Shown here one piece after another: positions 11,904 to 22,296 of a stretch of DNA of 64,000 nt (its first letter is position 1; every line of letters starts with the position of its first letter). The notes beneath the pieces were generated by a model that was not told the origin of the DNA, searched no databases, and saw only the letters and a list, made by a program, of their open reading frames with translations. A program made the translations under genes and the position numbers. Source of the stretch: Pisolithus tinctorius (lineage: Eukaryota > Basidiomycota > Agaricomycetes > Boletales > Pisolithaceae); the NCBI GenBank assembly GCA_024663395.1, contig JANFAH010000046.1, positions 248,001-312,000 of the forward strand, written 5' to 3'.

Positions 11904-12833
11904 CCTGCCAGTGATCAGATGATCGCCTCTTACTGACTTTTCGTCACCGACCCTGCCATCATCAGCACCATCTATCATGAGGTGGATGAAAATTCCCCTC
12001 TTGATCTTGTATACCATGCCACCATCCAAGCCCTTTGGCTTGAAGAACTCTCTCAATATGTCAACCAACAAAATCCCCTTCTGTCCCCTGCATGTACCAT
12101 CTTGAATGAGATCGCTGTTCAACAGGTTACCCTGTTGCTTAAACTTTTTGATGTTCTTGGAGGCACTGACCTCATCTACAATGTTCGTCAATATCCCACA
12201 CTGATCGCACCACCCCCTCCTGGGTCTCAAAGACCCTCAACTGCAACTTCTCCTCTGATTTCCTCCATGTCCTCCTCTCCTCCAGCATCATCACCATTGT
12301 CATCCCCCCACTCGTCCTGCTCCCTTAGAAGAGCTTTCAGACCCCATGCCTGTTGCCTGTCAGGCCCAAACCCCCAACCCTGTGAGTCTCATGACTCCCT
12401 GTCTGAAGTAGACCCCAAGACCACCTTTGGCATCTCTAGAGCCGAACTTGACTACACTCTGAATGTCGTCGAGACCCTAGCCCAACTACCACCATCCCCC
12501 CTGTTAAATGCTATGACAGAGTTTGATCGACCCCTTACTCCATCTGATCCACACTATTGTCAAGCATGTTATGTCTGTCACTGCCTTGGACATGTCTGTG
12601 TCAACTGTGGACTCTATGAATGTCCTTTGTGTCATGCCACCCATCCTGGACACACCCAAGCCCAATGTCCTTCTATTCACCCTCATCACCTGTTACAGGA
12701 CAGAATTGCCACCCCTGCCTTGGTGGATGATCATACCCTCATTGGGAGTGAGGATAACAATCTATATGACAATGATTTTGACTTTGATGACTCTGCCATC
12801 AGTAACATGACTGGAGAGCCTTACAGAGAATAG
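11904..12833 (+). CDS. Element B third ORF after pol, with two CCHC-type knuckles
   Basis: Plus-strand frame from the pol stop to just before the polypurine tract; the longest ATG-initiated part is 11982-12833 (283 residues). The N-terminal part is helical, the middle is Ser/Pro-rich, and the end has CYVCHCLGHVCVNC followed by CPLCHATHPGHTQAQC, spaced CX2CX4HX4C and CX2CX6HX4C. The acidic tail ends at 12833. It is not part of the usual gag-pol set. A sense ORF with one CCHC occupies the same place in element D. It could be an RNA-binding accessory protein or a duplicated nucleocapsid. Function unknown. Confidence 0.6.
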
Positions 12834-12870
12834 TTGAAGTCAGGGACTTCAATGCTTAGAAAGGGGGTAA

Positions 12871-13320
12871 TGTTATGTTTCACCCCACTCTTTTCCTTTT
12901 CACTGTATGTTTACCTTGTGTTTGATCCATTGGACACTTTTCCTTTTAGAGCCGTCTTCTCCTTGATCTGACAGCTCTCTATTTCCACCACTAGCGATAC
13001 ATTCTCACAACATGCTTTGGACATATGACATCATTGTTCAACCAATGGTGTAGTTACCTCAGTACATGTGGGTGCCTCATGGTCTGTTTTCTTGTAGTAT
13101 TTAGCTTGCCAGCTCAAGTCCTGGAAACCCAGACTTGAGCTGCTCAATCATATGCAGTTGTTCTCAGAACTTCGCCCTCAGTGTCCCTTACCAGGACCAC
13201 TCTTACTGGCATTGCCTAAATCCTTCATCATTTATGAAGGTTACTGCAGCTGTTGCTCAGTAGAAACCAATCATCTGCATTTGAGCTCTCCCTACATCTT
13301 GACTTTGGTCAAGCATAACA
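12871..13320 (+). repeat. Element B 3' LTR
   Basis: 450 bp, TGTTATGTTT...AGCATAACA, directly after the purine tract. Followed by TSD GGTAG at 13321-13325. Confidence 0.92.
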
Positions 13321-13325
13321 GGTAG

Positions 13326-14754
13326 AGGCCCTGCACCACCCAGGAACAAATCTTGCTGTTAGTGGCCACCTCAAGCTGGGCAGTTAGACAACCAATGTCC
13401 AAGGCATGAACATCGGTAACAGGCAAACTCATGGAGGGGATGCTGCCAATCAACGGGTACAAGCCCACCAAGTTCTTGCTTGCTGAGGGTGGAGACAGGT
13501 ACTGGGATGAAGGGAGAAGCCAGAACAGCCCTTGTTGTCTGAAAAGCATAGAAGAGGGCCCTTCCAGCCAAGTCTCCTCGAGCCTGAGTGAAGAAGTCGA
13601 GCCAGTCACAAGGGGTCCTGTTGAAGGGGACAGCTGCAAGGGCTTCTGCGATGGCCTGGAAGTGCTCTTGGCCCTGGCCCAGTATAACCTCCTCCCAGCA
13701 ATTGTGACACCTCTGTCCAACATCTCTGTCAGCCACTGAAGCTCCTCCTCATCCATGTTGTGGTGTCCAATGGTGACTGGCTTTGCTACCCTCAAGTGGC
13801 CATGCTTCCTCTCAGTCAGGGTCTGAAGGTAGGCTCGATCTTCCAGGCACTGCTTGATGTGCCAGAGAGAAGAGCCCATGGACCACGGTGTCAAGGGGGA
13901 GTCCATCAAGAAAGGAGTGAAAGGATGATATGAGGGAGGGACTATAGTCTTCATGAATGATCTTGACAATGGCTTCTTGGGTCTTCAGGGCTTCCTGGAG
14001 AATTGAGGAGTTGCTTTTGTCGAGGTCTTGGTAGGTATGAGCCTCATAGCTTCTGTCCACAACCCCGGTGAGGTCATAAATGTATTTGCCAATCACTTCT
14101 GTGCTTCTGAAGATCATAGACAGCATCTGTAGATGCTTGTGGCATTCCCCTGCTCTCCAGCCATGTGATTCCCAGTGCTCGAAGTCATTAAGCAGCTGCA
14201 CATAACTGAGGAAGAGGCTTGCCTTGGGAGCCATCCTGCTTGTGGAGGTGGCAGGGGCTGTGGGTGCTGCTGCAGGGGCCTGGAGGTCAGCCAGTGCAAC
14301 AGAAGGTTTTGGAGCAGATGGGCCAGCACAAGGGGCTGGGGATGGTGACTTATAACTGGCTTGGGAGAGTGGGGGGGTGCTGCCTGATCTGAAAGAAGCA
14401 TCATAATGAGGGTCGGGAGGTCCTTTGTGAGCCCTGGACTTTCCCTTGTGGGCATCCTTGCAAGGAAGAGGGGACTGAGCAGATGACCAGGTATGGGTAT
14501 GGGCATGTGGCAGAGGTGATGGAGTTGTGAAGGGGTTGGTAGGCACCACTGTGCAAGGAGTGGGTGGATACCACAGGGGATGGGGAGCATAGTGCTCCAC
14601 AGGGGCATACTGGTGGTTCTGAGAGGTGAGGAGGGGTACTGGCATAGTGATCAAAGTAGGGGTGAGACAGGTCATAGGGTTCATCAATGTCAGCATGGAA
14701 GTCATTGTCAAAGTAGTCGGAGCCTGGGTTCTCAGTGTTGGGGGTGTAGGACAT
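13326..14754 (-). pseudogene. Element D third ORF with C-terminal zinc knuckle, frameshifted
   Basis: On the minus strand its ATG (14752-14754) lies 5 nt after the stop of the D chromodomain, an arrangement suited to reinitiation. An acidic N-terminus gives way to a Pro/Ser-rich stretch, then a helical region (LFLSYVQLLNDFEHWESHGW). After frame changes the frame ends with CYRCSCLGHWLSNC (near 13380-13420), an exact CX2CX4HX4C. At least two frameshifts and a TGA after the knuckle indicate decay. It is cut by the insertion of B at 13321. Its position matches the third ORF of B, though the rest of the sequence is not obviously alike. Confidence 0.6.
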
Positions 14755-14759
14755 GGCAA

Positions 14760-14983
14760 TCAGAGGTTGTGAATGCGCTTGTACTCCCTGAGGACCTCTG
14801 GGGTGTTTATAAGGTTGTCCTTGCTCTCCCAACTGTTCTGGGAGTGCAGGTAACCAAGCCACTTGACAAGGTAGAGGTATTTTTGCTGCAGAGTTACCCC
14901 AGGCTCTTTTGACGACTGTTTGACTTTGTGTGCATGTTTGTGTTTAAGTATCACCAGAGTCTGCTGACTTTGACCAAGCAATG
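14760..14983 (-). pseudogene. Element D pol C-terminus (chromodomain)
   Basis: Minus reading YLYLVKWLGYLHSQNSWE...PEVLREYKRIHNL and stop at 14760 is a chromodomain of the Gypsy integrase tail. It continues the integrase C-terminal domain at 17434-18008 once the palindrome between them is removed. Confidence 0.8.
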
Positions 14984-17433
14984 TGGTAGTTACCACAAAA
15001 GCAGTTACAGAATTCATGGCAACTACCACTTCCCAATATAGACAATGCCCCCTGAGTGACAAGTTCTGTTGGTGTTTGAAAAAAATTCAGATTGGAATGT
15101 TCCCATGGCAGGTTACCCTGTCACAAATATTGATAATTTGCACCTGTACTGTGACTATACAGATGAGCATGTGACCAGTAGATGTGATGGTCACATGATG
15201 AGTGACATAAGCAGGGATGACCCTAGATCATGTGATTTTTACGTAATTGATTACATGATGGTGATCCTCCAGAGCATTCTGTTACGTAATTTATCACATG
15301 ATCATGGGAAAATATGCATGTGACTTAATCAATGTCACATGACAAGGTACAATCATAGATCATCCAACCTATTACATAATGATCACATGTCAGTTTCTCT
15401 CCAGAACACTTGGTTATGTAATGGGTCACATGATTGTGAGACAATAGGCATATCACCACTCCTGCAGCATCACATGACAAGGTACAATTATAGATCATGT
15501 GACCTTTTACATAATGATCATGTGGCAATAACTCTCTGGACCATTGGCTTATGTAATAGGTCACATGACTGTACTCATCATGTGATCTCACCTCTAGCAC
15601 TCTGCACATGACTCAATCCATATCACATGACCAGCAATCCCACCCCTATTCACATGCTGGGCATTTGTGGCTGTGCTAAAAATGCGAATTGTGTCCCCAC
15701 CAATTTAATTCTTGACATATGGATCTGAATTTTTGTGTGTAGAATAGGTTACCATGTTGCTACACATTGTCAAAGGCACAGCTGGTCTTGTCCAGTAGTT
15801 GCTGAGATATAGTGGAAATGAAAATGCTAACAAAACATCACATCATTCATCTTACACATCCTTCATGCCATATCTGACACTGCAGAAGGGTTGGACACAT
15901 GCATATCAATTCATAGACAAAGTTTGGTGTCACCCCACTCAGATCTGAGAGAGCAAGATGCAAAATAAAGATTCAAGAGTGTGGGAAAGTGGGAAAAAGT
16001 CCCAAAATAACATATGGAGATTTTGAAAACATATCAAAAATGTGGATTTGCACACATCACAGTGACCCTGCCAACCCCAGACTTTGGGTGAGGAATGCAG
16101 CAATATGGCCTATCATGTTGGCACCATGTGCCTGGTGAGATATCCCTTTAAACATGTCAAAATTGCGAAAATGTGTGCAATGGGGTAGTGGTGTTGACCT
16201 TGCACTAGCATAAATCTCCCATTGTCTCAATGAGTCAAGTGTACCATTTCGCATTTTTGACCATTTGCAGTGAGTATCACATCAGGCACTTGTTACTAAT
16301 ATCTTCCACCATGTCCCAATATCCCTCACCTAAGTTCTGGTAGTGGTAGCTGCACTGTGGGATGTGCTGTACTATGTTTTTGATATGTTTTCAAAATCTC
16401 CACTATTTTATTTTCTCTTTTTGAAGCTTTCCCACGCTTCTGGGATCAGTATTTTGCTTGCTGTTCACTCAATTCTAAATGGATAAACTTGAAACTTTGG
16501 AAATGCATTGAAGGAATCTTCTTCAACCCTCCTGAAGTTTCAGATGTGGCATGAAGGATGTGTAAGTTGAATGGTGTGATGTTTTGTTGGCATTTTCATT
16601 TCCATTATATCTCAGCAACTGCTGGACCAGACAGCTTGTGCCTTTGACAATGTGTAGCAACATGGTAACCTATTCTACACACAAAAATTCAGATCCATAT
16701 GTCAAGAATTAAATGGGTGGGGACACAATTCGCATTTTTAGCACAGCCACAAATGCCCAGCATGTGAATAGGGGTGGGATTGCTGGTCATGTGATATGGA
16801 TTGAGTCATGTGCAGAGTGCTAGAGGTGAGATCACATGATGAGTACAGTCATGTGACCTATTACATAAGCCAATGGTCCAGAGAGTTATTGCCACATGAT
16901 CATTATGTAAAAGGTCACATGATCTATAATTGTACCTTGTCATGTGATGCTGCAGGAGTGGTGATATGCCTATTGTCTCACAATCATGTGACCCATTACA
17001 TAACCAAGTGTTCTGGAGAGAAACTGACATGTGATCATTATGTAATAGGTTGGATGATCTATGATTGTACCTTGTCATGTGACATTGATTAAGTCACATG
17101 CATATTTTCCCATGATCATGTGATAAATTACGTAACAGAATGCTCTGGAGGATCACCATCATGTAATCAATTACGTAAAAATCACATGATCTAGGGTCAT
17201 CCCTGCTTATGTCACTCATCATGTGACCATCACATCTACTGGTCACATGCTCATCTGTATAGTCACAGTACAGGTGCAAATTATCAATATTTGTGACAGG
17301 GTAACCTGCCATGGGAACATTCCAATCTGAATTTTTTTCAAACACCAACAGAACTTGTCACTCAGGGGGCATTGTCTATATTGGGAAGTGGTAGTTGCCA
17401 TGAATTCTGTAACTGCTTTTGTGGTAATTACCA
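14984..17433. repeat. 2.45-kb giant palindrome (foldback-like insertion)
   Basis: Left and right halves are inverted copies of each other around 16208/16209: every paired position sums to 32417. From about 15000 to 15778 the arms are essentially identical to 16639-17417. Toward the centre they diverge but remain alignable without net length change, for example GAGATTTTGAAAACATATC at 16017 against its complement ending at 16400. There is essentially no unique spacer. The insert is flanked by GGTAATTACC and GGTAACTACC, a possible ~10-bp TSD, and interrupts the D pol reading frame between integrase and chromodomain. Frames in the arms appear twice, once per arm, and show no known domain. Confidence 0.9.
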
Positions 17434-18008
17434 TGGTCATTTGGTCAAAATCAGCTGATATGGCTGTAAGTATAGCCTTGACCTCCCATTCATTCTCGTC
17501 CTCTACCAACTTGGGTGGAGGCAGGGGTTGTGCCAGGCCATACTCTTTTGTTTTGACAAAAGGGGTGAGCTTGGATGCATGGAACACAGGGTGTACCCAC
17601 CAACTAAGGGGCAGTTGGAGCCTGTATGCAACTGGGCTGATCCATTTGGAAATTACAAACAGTCCATGACATCAGGGCACAAGCTTCCTTGACAGGATGT
17701 CCTGCTTTAGGTCAGAAGTGTCCAACCAAACCTTATCTCCCATGGAGAACTCTGTGTAAGACCCTTTTGACTGCTGTTTCATTAACTCCTGGGCTTCTTT
17801 GTGAGCGATTATCACAGTGTCCTGATTGGTGGCCAGCTGCTTGAGTCAATCACCTGTGAGGGACTCCTGCAGGGGTTGTCCCATAGGATAGGGAGCAGGG
17901 TCAAAACTGTACATGAGTGAGTATGGTGACTGGTTGTGGGATGAGTGCACACATGAGTTGTGTGCCATCTGAGCATCCAGAAGTTTGATATGCCAGTTGT
18001 GGGGATCA
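17434..18008 (-). pseudogene. Element D integrase C-terminal domain, truncated upstream
   Basis: Minus reading runs from an integrase segment (LLDAQMAHNSCVHSSHNQSP, about 17930-17990) through a VWLDTSDLK block near 17720 to VFHASKLTPFV (about 17557-17589) and ENEWEVKAIL near 17495. This is a Ty3/gypsy integrase C-terminus. A TGA interrupts it near 17850. Upstream of 18008 no integrase core follows, so D has lost its 5' half. Confidence 0.78.
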
Positions 18009-18250
18009 TCTTTACTCAATGTTCTTTGCTACTAAGCTCAGAACTACTTCCTCAAAAACTACTGCTTACTTCAAATGCTCTATCTAACATAAAGGCAAGT
18101 GCTCACCAGCTCTCGCCCCCTTTTCCCTTCCTCTGCCAATACTCCCCTCATGTCATTCATGACTAGTCCATTTGCAGACCCTTCAGTCACCTGTAGGCCT
18201 GAAAGTGGGTCATCTGACATGTACATTTTGTCCTAAAAGTGGGACTAACC
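18009..18250. other. Spacer with an inverted copy of 47.7-47.8 kb
   Basis: No gene seen. From about 18185 the sequence matches the reverse complement of about 47705-47815 (for example GACATGTACATTTTGTCCT), leading into the minisatellite. Confidence 0.5.
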
Positions 18251-18545
18251 AATGTTGGCTGATGGTGCCCAAAGGTGGGTAGGCCAGTGTGTGGAAGTGG
18301 GGTCAGCCAACCTGTTTGGAGGGTGGACCCAGTCCCTGGAAGTGGGGTCAGCTGACCTGTTTGGAGGATGGACCCACTGCCTGGAAGTGGGTTCAGCCAA
18401 CCTGTTTGGAGGGTGCACCCAGTGCCTGGAAGTGGGTCAGCCAAGCTGTTTGGAGGGTGCACCCACTGCCTGGAAGTGGGGTTGGCTGACCTGTTTGGAG
18501 GATGCACCCACCTCCTTCAAGTGGAGTTGGCTGACCTCACTGGGA
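18251..18545 (+). repeat. 45-bp minisatellite, inverted array 1
   Basis: About six copies of a 45-bp unit containing GGAAGTGGGGTCAGCC and TTTGGAGGRTGSACCCA. It is the reverse complement of the array at 46585-47710. The period is a multiple of three, so all frames stay open and repeat a 15-residue peptide; there is no other sign of coding. Confidence 0.85.
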
Positions 18546-19402
18546 GATGCACATACCCACACCAATAAGAGGTTCAATTTTGGTACCTTCAGCTTTCTGT
18601 CAAAACTTGTATGAGGGCATTGCAAGATAGCATGGCAATGTACAGAGTAAGCCCCCTCCACATTACTTGCTTTTTGGCCTTTCAGCAGGTCTCCCTTCAC
18701 CACTAGGCACCTTTTGGTTGTGACCCCCAGTAGCCAGTACCACATCAGCATTCATCACTAAGTGTTGTGGAAACCCCCCCCCCCTTTGTCCCTAGGAGCA
18801 ACCAATCTTGACAGTCTCTTTCCATGTCTCCATTCTTCATGTTTGATCCTAATCTAACATTCTGCACTTAGTTGTCTATCTGCTTGTTTTCTTTTAAAGT
18901 CTCTTATCAGGTTAGAACTGATCCTCTCACCCAAGGGGGGTATGAAGCTCTAGGGATCTGCTGATGCTCACTGACAAGTACCAATGCAGTACCAAGGGTG
19001 GGACATTACAGCTGAGATGTTATGAAGTTGATCAAATGATACTGAACACAAAGTGGACCTGCTCTGTAGTTGACATGTTATGTAGCAGTGTCCTTGTACA
19101 AGTCCTGACAGAAGGCTGATAAAGAAGACCTATAGAGGTATTACAGTTGATATTCAAACTGAGGCATCTACCACATGAATTACCAACATATGTATGTACT
19201 ACCAACAAGCAATGCAGGCTACAATGTAGGTATGCACAGCCAACACAAAGATCCCAAGTGCCAGTAATCCAAAGACTGACAGGTATGGTCCAGTATGGTA
19301 AAGGTTAGACCCAATGGATTGGACATGAGCTTAGACCAATGGATTGATTACCTTGGTCTTGGGTCCCAAGTCTTTGGCCTATGCCATACCCATTTGCCTA
19401 CT
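18546..19402. other. Intergenic spacer, nothing recognised
   Basis: No ORF with a recognisable product. A run of C residues occurs at about 18774-18784. The right edge carries the F target site ACTTA (19403-19407). Confidence 0.45.
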
Positions 19403-19407
19403 ACTTA

Positions 19408-20087
19408 TGTCAAGTCTGGGCCTACTCTGACCAACTCCAATGCTAAACAAGGTCTAGAGAGTGGTTCAGAAGCAAGTCTGACATGAAAGAACAGAACCCC
19501 AACTGGCAGAGTGGTGGCAGGAATGAAGTCTGCCAAAGCAAGGGCATTGGGTTTAGCTTGTGTGCTACCCCCTTGCATGATCTCAGCCCTCGTATTTCAG
19601 AGGGAGAGTACAGACAGAGAGAGTCAGAGGATGGAGACAGAAGGAGTAGGAACTAAGTTGATATTCGTACTGAAGAACAGTGGAGTATAGTACATGCTTT
19701 TATACTGCTATGGAGGTACAGTAACTGGAATTGGAACTGACATATGGAGACTCGTAAAATTTCAAGTAAAACTTCCTGGACAACAAATGAAGGGTAGGTG
19801 GAGGACATATGAATGGGTAACACAGAACATCCTGAAAAGGGAACAGTCCAGGTGCTGGACCATGTGGTGTGTGCGCTGTCAAGGAGAAGTCTGAAGGGTG
19901 GTCACATGACTCCTCAGAGAACAGTCCACCCAGTCCAGTAGGAGAGCAACACAAGTCTGACAGCAGTCAGAGCAGAGATGGTTTGCAACTGACAGAAGCT
20001 GGGTGGAGTTGGTGCAGAGTGGATGAATGACTGGCAGAAGAGGGTGTGGAGTGAGTAAGGACTTATAATGAACACATGGTCGTGACA
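19408..20087 (-). repeat. Element F 3' LTR (minus orientation)
   Basis: Matches 44206-44920 and the solo LTR 32152-32865. TATAAAAG is seen on the minus strand near 19693-19700, consistent with the minus orientation. CpG-poor relative to the copy in G. Confidence 0.9.
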
Positions 20088-20279
20088 GTGCCCCCCCCTT
20101 AGGGCCTGAACCCCTGAAGGCCACAAGTACAGGATGAGATCAACATGAGTTGATCATTTGAAATTAGTTTGATGTCTCGAGGACAATGGTTTAGCCACAG
20201 CAGAGCTCTGTCAGAGTTTGAAGGTCCACTTAAAAACATGTGTTAGGGTACTGAACCTTTGTCCTTTCCCCCCATCATC

Positions 20280-21515
20280 ATGTCTTCCCATTGCCAGAGC
20301 AAAACCCCCCAACCAACCCCAGGCTACATCTGCAACTATTCCCAAGTCACAGCTGAAGAGTTGGCCATCCTCACTGACAACTCCACTGACACCAAGTGGG
20401 AGAAGTCTGCGGAGAAGGCACACTGACAAGAGGAGGCTGAGTGGAGAGAGAGAGAGCGTGAGGCAGAGTGCAAGGCCAAGTGTGAGGAGGCCAAGAGTCA
20501 GAGGGTGGAGGAGGAGCAGTTGGAGGCAGAGTGGAAGAAGAGAGCAGAAGAGGAGGCTCAGAGGAGAAGGGTGATGGAGGAAGAGGAGGCTGGAAAGAGG
20601 AGGGTGGCAGAGGAAGAGGCAGAGAGCCTCTCAGGAGAGGGCCCAGGCCAGGCAGGATGAGGCCATGCAGAGGTGAGTAGCAGACTACTGTGAGTCAGGC
20701 AGAGCTGACCTATATATATATTGACCTTATCCTACTGCAGGTTAACCAGTGCAGTGTACAACGTTAACACTGCCCAGAAGGTCTTTGGGGCCTCTATGGT
20801 GGTCACTGCAACCAGGTGGCCCCCTTGCACTCACTGTGTAGCAAGTCTGATGGCAGGCCAGTGCAAGCCAGGGCAAGGTAAGACCAGGGCCTGCATGCCC
20901 TGCCACAACAAAAAGAAGACATGCAGCTGGACATGGGAAGAGGCAGTGGTGGGGCCTTCACAGAAGAGGGCAGGGACAGGGAGCTCCCAAGGGGAGAAGA
21001 AGAAGAGGACATGAGGGAAGGGCAAGGAGAGAGTGACAGAGACAGAAGAGGCAGATGACAAGCAGGAGGCAGGCAGAGAAGATGAGGAAGAGCCAGCAAC
21101 ACCACACAAGGGACCCTCGAGGGCAGGGGTCTCCTCCTGGTGGGTGGAGTGGGAGCAGGAGAGGCAGTTGCAGGCTGTGGAGAGGTATGCAGAGGTGCAT
21201 GAGAGGGCTGCAACCACCTTCCAGAGGATGGCAGAGGCAGTGGAGCAGATGGCAGAGGTGGCAGAGAGGACAGCCAACAAATGGGGGCTGTACCGTGAGT
21301 GGGCAGAATGGGCAGAGATGAGGAGGAGGGAGGACCTGTGTGAGGCCAAGATGGCCAAGTTCGAGTGTGCAGGAGGAGGGTGGAAGAGGCCTCAGTCAGA
21401 GGTGGCGGAGGACAAGAATGAAGAAGTGGATGAAGGTGTGGAGGGGGATAATGAGGAAGAGGAGGAAGTTGGAGGAGAGCAGGAAGACAGAGAAGAACAG
21501 GCAATGGAGGAGTAG
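20280..21515 (+). pseudogene. Element F antisense accessory gene: coiled coil plus cysteine cluster
   Basis: Lies between the end of F pol and the F 3' LTR, on the strand opposite gag-pol. Exon 1 (20280 to 20672) begins MSSHCQSKTPQPTPGYICNY and becomes a highly charged Glu/Arg/Lys coiled coil. A GTGAGT donor at 20673 and a CTGCAG acceptor ending at 20741 bound a 69-nt intron. Exon 2 has the cluster CTHC-X8-C-X9-C-X2-C-X6-C followed by Ser-Trp (about 20825-20930), then a Glu-rich coiled-coil tail to the stop at 21515. Two TGA stops where CGA is expected and one frameshift near 20630 break it. The same gene plan is present in element G (34746-35834). The cluster recalls a fungal zinc-binding motif; function unknown. 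Confidence 0.7.
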
Positions 21516-21717
21516 AATAGTTTTGTTTTCTTTTTTCCTTTTTTTTTTCTTTTGTTTTTTTGTTTGTATATTTTTTGTACTACTACGAAATAGACTTGTG
21601 ACTTTGTTTGTGACTCTGAGAAGTGAAATGGATAAGCAGAGAAAAACTCTAAAGTACCTAAGACAGTCTGGTGAGGGGTGGAGTTGGCCCATGGAGGATG
21701 GTTATGTAGGTGGAGTA

Positions 21718-22296
21718 TTATGACAGAGGTTGGTATGGGCCAGGTTTGTGTGGGTAGCATTCATGGAAAGCAGAAACTATGTTGGAGGCATGATCCAGCT
21801 CAGTCGCAAGCAACCAAGAGGTTTCTTCATCAGTGTCCTCATAACCAGCCCAGCAGACTAGATACAAGAGTTGACAGTGGTGGTGATGGTGGTCCACCTT
21901 AGAGTCAAGTATCTCTGACACTTCATACTCAAGGTCACCATCAATGTCCACTGGTGGAGGCAGAGGTTGTTGTCGATTTGGGAAAGGGTTAGCCACTGCA
22001 GTTTCCAGTTGTGACACATGGATGACTGGATGTACCAAGTGCATAGAGTCAGGGAGTTTAAGGGTGATGGAGTGTGTACCTGGCCTGGCCAAGATGGTGA
22101 ACAGACCCAAGTACTTTTTGGAGAGTTTTTCTGAAGGACGAGTGGAGTGGAAGTACTTGGCTTTGACATAGGCCTGTTCTCTGACCTTGAACTCCAGTGG
22201 AGGTATGCATTTGGCATCTGCTGGACCCTGGTAGTGCTGTTGAGTGGTGGACATTTCAGAGCAGAGGAAATCATGAAGGGTGGAGAGCTCAATGAC
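21718..22296 (-). pseudogene. Element F integrase C-terminus and chromodomain
   Basis: Minus reading VIELSTLHDFLCSEM, then HPVIHVSQLETAV (about 21990-22030). A chromodomain follows with DLEYEVSEILDSKVD and YLVCWAGYEDTDEETSW (21780-21930). It ends at the stop at 21718. The frame is joined to 22828 and beyond by removing the solo LTR and one copy of AATGAC. Confidence 0.82.

Larger units (their letters stand above)
2373..13320 (+). mobile_element. Gypsy element B, complete chromodomain LTR retrotransposon (interrupted by E)
   Basis: Bounded by two 450-bp LTRs (2373-2822 and 12871-13320) starting TGTTA and ending CATAACA. A perfect 5-bp TSD GGTAG lies at 2368-2372 and 13321-13325. Internal order on the plus strand is gag with a CCHC knuckle, aspartic protease, RT, RNase H, integrase, chromodomain, then an extra ORF with zinc knuckles, then the purine tract AAAGGGGG at 12860-12867. 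The coding region is split at 6888-10997 by element E. Frames are broken by many TGA codons and several frameshifts, so the copy is dead. It sits inside the third ORF of minus-strand element D. Confidence 0.92.

Noticed and set aside
15069..15609. Small ORFs of 84-94 residues in the palindrome arms
   Set aside because: Each occurs in both arms and on both strands only because the arms are identical; no domain and no start context.
18251..18545. CRISPR-like array
   Set aside because: Units are contiguous with no unique spacers, and the genome is fungal.
20803..21504. Pro/Ser/Leu-rich minus ORF in F
   Set aside because: Antisense of the Glu-rich coiled-coil exon on the plus strand.
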